Below, in pieces: positions 32,902 to 42,543 of a stretch of 64,000 bases of DNA. This DNA is from Bactericera cockerelli (lineage: Eukaryota; Arthropoda; Insecta; Hemiptera; Triozidae): contig CM044959.1 of assembly GCA_024516035.1 (NCBI GenBank), forward strand, positions 31,234,189 to 31,298,188. Direction: 5' to 3'. Each line of letters begins with the position of its first letter. The first letter of the stretch is position 1. The notes under the pieces were generated by a model that worked only from the letters and a program-made list of their open reading frames with translations, searched no databases and was not told the DNA's origin. The translations under genes were made by a program, and so were the position numbers.

Positions 32902-33069
32902 CTTCATTCTCGAGCGAATTCTTGTGGTGCCCCACAGCAACCACTTCCTCATCTTGACTAGGAACTACCTTCACTGGTTGCACATACTCCACATTCGTCT
33001 CGGAGTCACTGGAAGACTCTGAGCTCGAAGCTGGATACGAACCCCCGGACTTTGGCTCCGGAGTAGAAT
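32902..33069 (-). CDS. ADAMTS-family gene, acidic exon before the prodomain (first seen)
   Basis: A 168-nt exon. The acceptor is CTTGTTTCAG before 33069 and the donor is G|GTTAGA after 32902. It begins with two bases completing a codon and ends with one, so it is a symmetric phase-1 exon. Its single G joins the next exon's AC to make Asp. The 55 full codons run STPEPKSGG, a Ser/Glu-rich stretch, NVEYVQPVKVVPS, then GHHKNSLENE. There is no known domain; it fits the variable acidic region between signal peptide and prodomain. The match of phase with exon 26361-26515 is the main support. No signal-peptide exon was found to the right. Confidence 0.65.
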
Positions 33070-33137
33070 CTGAAACAAGAAGAGATGAGATGTATGGAAT
33101 AAATCAATCGTAAAGTGGTTATTATTATTATACATAG

Positions 33138-33310
33138 TAGGCTTTATTAGGTAGAATAAAAATATATACAGTAAAATACAATGAAATCATAAAGAAAAAA
33201 CAAAAAGATTGAGAAAAAATACAAGAACAAAAAGATAATGAAGTTAATGTCCTACCTAAAGGGCCGGGTTATTGCCTGTGGCAATCTCTTCCACCCAACC
33301 CAACTGGTTC
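33138..33310 (-). mobile_element. LINE 3' end, second copy
   Basis: Shares with 9568-9765 the block TGTCCTACCTAAAGGGC, the GGTTATTGCCTGTGGCAATC stretch, and GGCTTTATTAGG (polyadenylation signal on the minus strand). It is a 5'-truncated retrotransposon tail lying 70 bp from an ADAMTS exon, on the side that should be intron. Confidence 0.6.
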
Positions 33311-33639
33311 AGTCCAAGAAGTTGGTATAACCAATCAGAGCCAGTGGTACGAGATCATGGTCGAACCTTTCCGTGTAATACCTCAGAAAGAGGAAAAATT
33401 CAAATTGCGATACTTTGTAAAAGTCAATATGCACATGTAAAACAATCACTCTTTTTAATGGTTTAATTGAAGGTGAATTCACTATTGATAATGATCACTT
33501 GTAAAATGTACTAGTTTTTAGAAAAACATAACTCATGTTTTACCTTTTTCTGTTTTACCACTTTTCTGTTTACTGACTAAAATAGAGTTATATACTGACT
33601 AAAATAGAGAGGTTAGTTGATGGCATGGCTGCTGAGAAC

Positions 33640-33690
33640 TATTACCTGCTGATGAGAGCAAATAAGCTCGAAACAACTGTCCAGTATATT
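33640..33690 (+). ncRNA. Hammerhead ribozyme-like motif, intact core
   Basis: CTGATGA (33648-33654), a fully paired stem II GAGC/GCTC with loop AAAATAA, GAAA (33670-33673), a minimal stem III A-T and C-G around AACT, and the cleavage triplet GTC ending at 33681. All catalytic-core bases are present. Stem I begins CTG/CAG and continues with bulges (TTA / TATA). The very short stem III matches type I hammerheads known from Penelope-like elements and retrozymes. The flanking 60-130 bp recur near 52756, so it belongs to a repeat family. Self-cleavage is inferred. Confidence 0.6.
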
Positions 33691-34216
33691 CTAATATTCA
33701 TGTACATCTAATACGACTTCTTACTTTTCTGTTTATACTGACTGATCTATAGCTACTCTTCATTGAAAGAAAGAATACCGAGTAAAACTAAGCAACACTC
33801 CACTTGAAATAAGAGAGGCCCATTGAAAAATCTCCTTAGCAAATACTCACTCGAGATTTGTTTTCCAACTCTGGAGCCTGGAGGGTGTAGTCAATCACGA
33901 TTTTGTGCACTTCTACAAAAACGAATGCCTCTAATGTAAAAGAGTCTATACTGGCGTTTGAACGGATCATTTAAATATAATTAAAAGCGTGCTCCAGTAT
34001 AAGAAATATAAATATGAAACGTATATCTTTCTCGAAACCGATAGCTGCAAATTTAATTTTAACATAATATGAGGCACAACGCTGCTCTGTTTACAGTTTC
34101 GTTGAAATCGGTAGGTGAGAAGGTGGGGGACGACGACGACATAAATATTCTCTTGGTTTGATCCCTTCCCGGCTTCTCATCGATTTTGAGTATTTTGACT
34201 TATGGTTAAGTTGTTG
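33691..34216. other. No gene seen
   Basis: The first about 100 bp match the repeat that follows the ribozyme half at 52782; the rest is not recognised. Confidence 0.4.
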
Positions 34217-34340
34217 ATCACTTTCGTGATATCACAACTTACCAAACTCGCTTTACTAAATCCACGCTGAAACAGGGACTTGAACCACCGACCTCCTGGT
34301 TACAAGTCCGCCGCCTTATCGATCAAGATACAGAAGTCGG
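34217..34340 (-). mobile_element. 124-bp tRNA-Thr-headed SINE, copy 2
   Basis: Nearly identical to 26201-26324, with the same length, orientation, Thr-like head and CACGAAAGTGAT end. Differences are scattered substitutions and small offsetting indels. Confidence 0.8.
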
Positions 34341-34393
34341 ATTTTGACTTATATGGAAACTGATATTGAATATTACAAATAAACAGTTTAAAA

Positions 34394-35151
34394 ACACTGC
34401 CAATTATAGACACAATACTTCCTCGTGATTGCTTCACATTGTAAACACGTGCCAATTTTGAGATTTTATAGAAAATTACTTGTATCTCCAAAACGGCTCA
34501 ACCGATTTTCTTCAAATTTGTGTTATATGGTAGAATATCGTTTTTTCTACATTCTAAATTCTACAAAAAATTCTGTATTGGCAAGTCGTGGTCCTTATTT
34601 TTTTACTTTTTTGTCCAAAATTTCGGATTTTCTTAAATATCAGAGTCAAACTATAATTAATTTAAAAATAAATATAAATAACCTATGTAAAACAATAATA
34701 TACATATTTTTACAAAATTTCATCGAAATCGGGTGTACCGTTCACGAGATATAAGCGTTTAATTAAAAAGTTAGTGGTCAGGCGCATGGTCTCTTTCACC
34801 CAGAACCGCTAGTATGAATTCGATGAATTTAAAATGGGACCATCTACAGAATGTCTCCTAGATGTGTGCAAAATTTCATCAAAATCGGTCAAGTAGTTTC
34901 CGAGATTTGCGCGTTACAAGGAATCGTTTTAACAGACAGACCGACAGACCGACAGACCGACAGACCGACAGACCGACAGACCGACAGACCGACAGACCGA
35001 CAGACGGACACAAAACCAAATTTACTCAGTAGGTTATGAAACGTCCAGAAATATGAAAAAAATTGAAATCGGAGCAAAAAAATATTTTTTTTTACAAAAA
35101 CGAACACAATACTTCCGATTTCTAATCTTAGAAATTTCTCGGAAGTAAAAT
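34394..35151 (+). mobile_element. DINE/Helitron-like repeat, full copy 2 (758 bp)
   Basis: It begins CACTGCCAATTATAGACACA and ends CTCGGAAGTAAAAT. It aligns over its full length with 21992-22723 and is longer mainly because its microsatellite is expanded. It ends in the same ACTTCCGA...TCGGAAGT hairpin. Both copies hold a matching open frame that is also intact in length, but it has no known domain and I do not consider it coding. Confidence 0.7.
34935..35008. repeat. (GACAGACC)n microsatellite, about 8-9 units
   Basis: A perfect 8-bp repeat inside the DINE-like copy. The same site has only a few imperfect units in the copies at 22540, 59475 and 60470. Its complement, GTCTGTCG-type, resembles the (GTCY)n proto-microsatellite described for mini-me/DINE-1 elements. 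Confidence 0.85.
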
Positions 35152-36647
35152 TTATTCTTCCAAAAATGAAATTCAATGCTATATTTGCATTACTAATTTT
35201 ATAAATCAGTCAAAAAAGTAAAGTCTCAGAAAATCTGGATTGCATGATTGAAGTTGGTGATTCTTTTCAACTGCTCAATTTGCAGACAGTAGACAGAGTA
35301 AACACACAAATGGGGATCCCTATGGTTTTCAGACTCTTATTTAAATGCATGCAATCAGTAATTTATTTTAAAGTTACCTAGACGTTCTTAAAAAAAATTC
35401 AACTATTTTTTTCTTTCTTAAGTAACTAATCAGGCTAATTAAGTAATCAATATTTAAAAATTACCAAAAAAAAAAAAATACAACACAAAAAATCAACTGA
35501 TCTGATGAAAACGAAGGAGCACCAGTAACATGTTATGAGCCGAATTCAGCCGTGGGCAGGTATCTAAAATAAGGAAAGTAAAAAGAACATTGTTCAGCAC
35601 AGATGCATGATCTCTTACCAGTTTAATTTAAACTTATTTTTTAACATGTCTTACCTTACAAAAAAACTCCAGCATTACCACAGCCATGAATGAGTTCATG
35701 AAATTGAATCTAAATAAAATATGAGGTAGGATAGGTCACCCAGCCAAAAACGTGGTATGTATAACAGGTGAACCGATAATTATTATCAAGAAAAACAGTA
35801 AATGTAGCATAAATAAAGATTTCACTCGTTCATAGTTGAATTTTCAAATTATGAATAGCCAGGATTAAAACACCTAGAGTTGATATATCGAAAAAGCACG
35901 GTTTAGGTTCATGGCATACACGACCTCCTAACTTAGACAACAAAGGCTTTATTCCAGACGTTTATTAACACACCATCATGGATTAGATCTAATATTAAAA
36001 CACGATATTCCGATATACAATTTGTAATGTAACCTGCGATAGCTTTGATAACCTAGTCATCTAACATCCAATCATCCCTGTATTCTTGCAAATACCTTGA
36101 GCAAAGATTTACAATAGTGGATGTGTAGTTATTGGTTATCTGATTTAAAGACACAGCATTTCTGCTGGCAAGCTCTAACTATGCAATTACCTGCATGTGT
36201 AACAGATAAGCCACAGTGCTCTGGTTTATTTATTTACCATATTGTGCACATCCATATACCACCTACAAACCTGTTGGGCTAGCTGGCACATTGTACAACA
36301 GAAGTCTCGCTATTTGCGATACCACACACAACTTGAGCCAACAATGAGAACGTTTGGTTCATTAAGAATATTATGTTTTTCTCAGACACTTTTCATTTAG
36401 TTCTAACGTTAACCTATTCTCTAATGAATTAAAGTAGTTCGTCAAACAACATAACTTGGAAGATATTAACAGTGAGTAAGTAGATAAATCACTGATGAAC
36501 TGATTATAAAATAAATACATTCAGCTTTCTGGTAAAAGTATCTCTAAAAGGACGTCTTAGTGAGGTTATGATTTGAATTGCCTTCAGCGCCAATCAAGAA
36601 AGTCAAGTACGAGTATATTATGGAAATAGATTAGAACATTTAATATA
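35152..36647. other. No gene seen (1.5 kb)
   Basis: AT-rich; nothing recognised. Confidence 0.4.
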
Positions 36648-37512
36648 CAGGGTGGGGCAAAAGTCTGGAAACCCCTGAATAACTTTCGAATGTCTTCTTC
36701 GGTAAACTTAAAAATTTTTACGGTAAACCGGGCTAATAAGACCTTCTTTTTGAGTGGGGTCGTTTTTTGTTACCGGCCCCCATGTCGGGGCCAGGGGGGG
36801 TAACTTCATTTTTTTAAATACGAACCCCCACCTTGCGATACATTTTTGGAAAGGCCTTCAAATAAGAAATACATTGGTGCAAATTTTATTTTTTAAATAT
36901 TATTTGTTTGCAAATGTCGTCTAACTTTGTGTATGCAGTAAAGTCTGGAAACCCCTGAATATCTTTCGAAAGGACTTTCTCAGTAAATTTAAAATTGTGT
37001 ACGGTAGTCCTTGGTAATTAGACCTTATATTAGAATTGGACCGATTTTTTTTTACTGGCCCCCATGTCGGGGCCAGGGAGGTCAACTTCATTTTTTTAAA
37101 TACGAAACCCCACCTTGCGATACATTTTTGGAAAGGTCTAATTACCCCGACTTACCGTGCACAATTTTAAATTAACTGAGAAAACCCTTTCAAAAGATAT
37201 TCAGGGGTTTCCAGACTTTACTGCATACACAGAGTTGGACGCCATTTGCAAACAGTTTAATATTTAAAAAATAAAATTTGCACCAATGTATTTTTTATTT
37301 AAAGACCTTTCCAAAAATGTATCGCAAGGTGGGGGTTCGTATTTAAAAAAATGAAGTTGGCCCCCCTCACCCCGACTACGGGGCCGGTAACAAAAATCGA
37401 CCCGACTCTAAAAGAAGGTCTTATTAGCCCGGTTTACCTTACAAAATTTTAATTTTACCGAAGAAGACATTCGGAAGATATTCAGGGGTTTCCAGACTTT
37501 TGCCCCACCCTG
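36648..37512. mobile_element. Nested foldback element with mariner-type ends, 865 bp
   Basis: Ends CAGGGTGGGGCAAAAGTCTG and its reverse complement, flanked by TA on both sides (TATA at each edge), as for Tc1/mariner elements. The arms of about 290 bp match over most of their length. Inside (about 36941-37217) lies a smaller inverted-repeat unit bounded by AAAGTCTGGAAACCCCTGAA. This unit repeats the internal block CCCCATGTCGGGGCCAGG ... CACCTTGCGATACATTTTTG a third time. No transposase ORF. It looks like a MITE that duplicated or inserted within itself. Confidence 0.85.
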
Positions 37513-40500
37513 TATACATAGGTAATATTAAAGTTTTTCATATGCTAAAGTTGGTCTTCGTCTAATGAACAAACGTCAATGAAATGGCACCTCTGGCAAT
37601 CTGTTAATTCTATTGACCATGGTTCAATTGTAGAGTGAATCAGTACTGGAAATCACAGACCTGTGACTGAGATAAAAAGTAGAGGTATCAATTAATTTAT
37701 TACCCAGGGATCAAAGGCGGCATAGAAATAATTAATTAGACCAACACTCAAAAGTTAGGTAGTCCGAGGTGTATGCAGCCAATCAAGCGAGAAGGTGATG
37801 CTAGGGATAAGAACTACAGGGATATCATTGAACCATCACTTTTTTTCCACTGTAATTAACGCTGGAATAAAATCTAGAAGAACAATAATAAGCAATTTTA
37901 TTACTAACGTCATGTTAGGTTAGATAGAGAACAGTTTCAACATTGTAGACTCTGAATCATGCTAAGAGCAAAGATCACTCACAGCAAATTCAGACACAGC
38001 GTCGTCAAATGTTCTTCCAATGCCTGATCCAAATCAGAGTTCAGCTAAGAGGATCGACACCTTAGCTGCTAGTTGTGTCATGGCTGAGTCAAACGTTTAA
38101 CATCATTATCATAATGATGGCACATCTTCTGATCCTTGAGACTGGAGAGGAACGCAAGATACTCGTAAATTAACAAGATTTGAAACCGATCGAAAGAATT
38201 TTCAATTTGATTCCATTAGAATTTAGACGTACCTAATGAATTTGCAGTGCTTGGTGGTATTTGGTATAAACGAGATAGTGAGTTAAATGTTTGTTCTTTT
38301 AATATCATTTAAAATTGAGAGACATTAGAACTTAAAAGGCAGCCTGTAAAGAAGAAGAACCACAAAGCTGAAAGTATAATTATGTAGGTACTAATGGGCA
38401 ATAGAACTGTCATGAGTGATAACTTTGATAAGAATTACGTAAGATTTAACCTTGGCTATCGATCCAAATACTCGTATCCTTACTCAACACATGGTTATGT
38501 GTTGAGTAAGGATAGGGTTGTCTGTTGAGTCGTTTGACTCCAGGATTTAAAATTGATAACTTCCTATTCAACAGTAAACGGTTTTTCTTTCAGTTTTTCG
38601 GAGTCAAAAATTCTAGAAGAGGAACAAACTGTCGTCACGTCTTTAACAGCACATCTTTGGATTCTTTGGCATTCCTAACAACTAACAAGTCACAAATTCG
38701 TGTTCCGCTAAATTAAAAATTTCCAACAGGCTGCGAGGTTGAAAGAGGACAATCTCATTATTGTCGGGCTGCACCCAGTTCGGTCTCGTACATTTAGAAG
38801 AAAACGATCGGTTCTTTATGTTAATTTTTCATTCAACGCAACATCCCATCAAGTTTCAGCAAATTACTCTGACCCGGCCGCAATCATAACATGGGACAGG
38901 TACCCTTTCGATTCCAACACTCAAACATCTCAATACTACACGGGGTAGAGACTGGTTACTGGTAGACCAATTCAATCAGAGTAGGTTCAAAAAACCACTC
39001 ACTATCTTTGAGGAGCAATTCAGCCGAAAAGAGAACACATTTTTTGAGAAATATTTGATCCCGGCGGATATAATTATAAAACAATTGAAGTAAAATGATA
39101 TGGATCAACCAACCAGTGGAAAACTGATGATCTAAATAATAATAAATAAATAAATAAATATAATCGAACCGTAAGCTCACTTTGATGTCCGAAGAACCAA
39201 AATGTTCCTATGACGTGATGTAGTAAGCAAATCCCTATCTGAGATGTTTGACATTTTGAATCGAGTAGTATTGTAAAATATTCAGTCATCTTATCTTGAT
39301 AAAGGTGGAGCAACAAAATCTTCGATACATCATACACCTCAAGAAGGAATTTCACTTATTTGAAAAGTAAATGTATTGTCACCAGATAAGCCTGGACAAT
39401 GTGCATACATTTGTTTTGGGCCGTCTGTTAGGAAAAGGGTTGGCCGTTTGTTAAGATCGATCGATCTATAAACCTCTATAAGTGTAAAGGATAAGACAAG
39501 ATAGTAAGAAAGGACAGAAAGATAAGAGCAAGAACAAGATGTTTAGAAGTCAAAGGACAAAGATAAGTATGCCCTGAAGCCTGCAGTAATCTACAAGCGA
39601 TACTTGATGATTGGCATTCAGTATGTTACCAAGCATTCATGTCACCAAGGGTTTGTCCATCGGTTCCCTTTTATCACCTGTGTGGTTTAATAGCTGCTTA
39701 ACAATCTTAACATAACTGAAATTCCCAAGTTGGTATTTTCTATGTGATCCTGAACTACTCATGAACATCATAGACAATGCCTGCATGAGTTCTGCTACTC
39801 CATGAAAGAAACCTGCACGTAAAATTCTACAATAATATTCAACCCAAGTCTTCCAACAATACTCAACAATTGAATTTAAAAAGTCTTAGCTGCAGTATTC
39901 CACGTGAAATGCTGTGACTCACAAGGAATATTGATTTTGAAGTTCATCTTAATCTTACTGGTTATAGGCTATCAAAGATTAAAAATGGACCGAATCTGAA
40001 TTTCAACAGAAAAAACCCCAAGGGTTCGTTTATCAATTACATTAAACAGGGCGATTAATTTCTAACTAGCGCTAATCAGCTTATTAGTGCTGTTGCTGTG
40101 TTTATCATTGACTATGATCAATCAATTTCAATGTGATATTGGAAGTTTAGCCATTGGTTAAAGTTAAGTGTTTATTATGAATAATCAAGTGATTAGTGTG
40201 ACAGTTTATAAATGCACTCGAAGTGTGTTTAACTATTAATTTGCTTGGAATAGCAAATACTATAAATTTTAAAATTAATGTTTCAGAATCCGTCAAACCT
40301 TTTTAAAATTTAATATACCAGATCAGATGTGATTCAAATAAACCTTCGAATATTGTTTCAATTATAACCAAGTCCAAATACCCATGTATTTTAACGTAAA
40401 GCCAAACCATTACAGCACAGTAGATAGCTTAAATTTTAGATAACAGAAAAAGGATCCACATAGCTGGTCATAAAGATCAAAAAATGAGAACTGAAGAATG

Positions 40501-40770
40501 ACACTCATTCAAGTTCAAATAGGCTTGGATTATGTTGTCTAAGTACTGATTAAGTGAGCTTGGGATTTATCAAGTTGTAATACATCTGAGCAAATAGATG
40601 GGAACTCTATTCCTTACTGGATATCTACAATCCTCTCACACTTGGTCCCACCAAGTGGTATCTGGAGCAAATAATGAAATCAAAATGTAAATAATGTTCT
40701 CTTACATTATTAAATTTTGGGATGAACAGCATGTGGATTTTTTATTATTTACGATAGGTAGTGTTGAATT
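37513..40770. other. No gene seen, except a hairpin at 38475
   Basis: About 3.2 kb with no exon or classified repeat. AAAT-type runs occur near 39135-39160. Confidence 0.35.
38475..38514. repeat. Perfect 18-bp hairpin, 4-nt loop
   Basis: TATCCTTACTCAACACAT (38475-38492), loop GGTT, then the exact reverse complement to 38514. It is too short for a microRNA precursor on its own. Confidence 0.9.
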
Positions 40771-40881
40771 GTCCAAGTTTTCAGATGTGACAATCCAAGT
40801 TCTCAGAGGTGACTTTCCAAATTCTCAGTAGTGATGCTTTTAATTCTCAGTGGTGATACTCCCAATCCTCGTGGTGATTCT
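40771..40881. repeat. Diverged minisatellite, about 22-23-bp unit, 5 copies
   Basis: Units resemble TCCAAGTTCTCAGAGGTGAC, with CTCAG and GTGA(C/T) best conserved, spaced 21-23 bp. Each has several differences, so the array is old. Confidence 0.7.
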
Positions 40882-42543
40882 AACAATAGAGTATCCAAAA
40901 ATCTAATGATGACAGATGAGAAGCTTTTTGAATCGACTTGTTCCTTTGAATAATATATTATCTTTATGTATGATTATTCTATTCCTATTGCCACAAAAGT
41001 CACTTTGCATGCTTACATGTATATTTAGAGAAGGACAAACCGAGAAATATTGATTAAAAGCTCCTTCCCAATCATCCACTTTGTTTTCCGAATTCTGAGC
41101 GATTTTAAATTAGACTTTTTTCCAGACGAACGATTAAACAGGCATTCTGTCTGAACGAAATTTTTCTTGGTCACCCGGTATTGGCATCTAGTATAAATAA
41201 TAAAGAACGAACAGACACCAGGCCAGACACTCGAGTGGGTGTTTTATATGCACGATGATTGCCCTGGTGTAAGCTACATACATGAGGCATTAGTACTCCA
41301 TGTGTAATAGCTGCGGGTCGTAGCACAACTGAGGAGCTCACGGGGAACGCGTGCAGTGATACGGACACACCGCGCGGTGGAGGAGGCTTTTCCACTAGAT
41401 GGAAAGTTTATTGAAAGTCACAGATCTTTTATTGTTTCAAGCATTTCGCCGCTGCAAACACAAACTGTCGTATCTGCAAATTTTGCCATTTTCAGTTAAG
41501 AAGCGCACATAGTGGTTTGAAACTTCCTTTTTCACGTCACGAACTGTCGTTTCTGTATCTCAACTCCTTCCCGAAGTATTCAAGTTCGGTATCTCACTTT
41601 TCTGGTCAAAATATAAGAAGTGAAAAAACTTAATTTGGCTCTCCTGAAAAATGAAGATTTTTCAGATACGACAGTTTGTGTTTGGAACGACGATTTAAAC
41701 TATAAAACAATAGACATTTTAATAAATTTAAAGTATGTTAAACTTGAATTTTTTGGTAAGATATAACCCTAATAAGGTATCATCTGCGAGTGCATTCGTG
41801 CCTGTTTGTATATTGCCATGCCAATATACTAAACAGTATAATCTCTGGACTTTACACAGTAGGTCTGTTCTCCTGACTTACGATGGAACCTACCTAAAGT
41901 AAATCTGCATGTTACCTCAGATAAGGTCTGAGCCTGACCATTCAGAGAGGGAATGATACCACCACAAAAAATGAAGACCAACAATTTGATCAAGATCTCT
42001 TCTTTCGAGGATCTTATGGACTTTGCTGAGACTTAAATCAACTTCAGAACCTAGTTCCCTCTAATTAAATAAAGTGGTCTGGAAACAATTCCCCACACAA
42101 GGTCAGACGTCAGACTCAACACAAATATCTCCCGGCGCTGACCTGTCAACAAAATCATTATTGAAGGCGTTCTTCACGGAGGCTCAAAATAAATGACTGA
42201 CCTCTCCCGCCTAAGGTGCGATGACAACAATGATGAATTATACTGATGAGTAAATGTGCACGTTGCACTCCTACTGATAGCTCTGGTGAAGAAAATGAAA
42301 ACAAAGAGTCTGACCATCACGGGAAGGTCATACATTGCCATCATCAGAAAAGTCAATCATTCAAAAGATCTTAACATAGGTAGTATTAAATTGATGAAAA
42401 GTCCTGACCTTATGAAATTTCAATAGAGGTATGTAGCTTATTTATCTGTATGGGTAGAATTTAATGGAACCTAAGCGTAAATTTTTCGTACTTCGGCCGC
42501 AATAGTTGTCCAATGTCCAAAACATTTTATATTTTTATTTCTT
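40882..42543. other. No gene seen; GC-rich patch at 41240-41400
   Basis: The patch has a minus-strand TATAAAA (41248-41242) and an open frame of 74 codons (41395-41171) with no recognisable domain. The stretch just below 42544 is probably the 3' UTR of the retrotransposon to its right. Confidence 0.3.
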
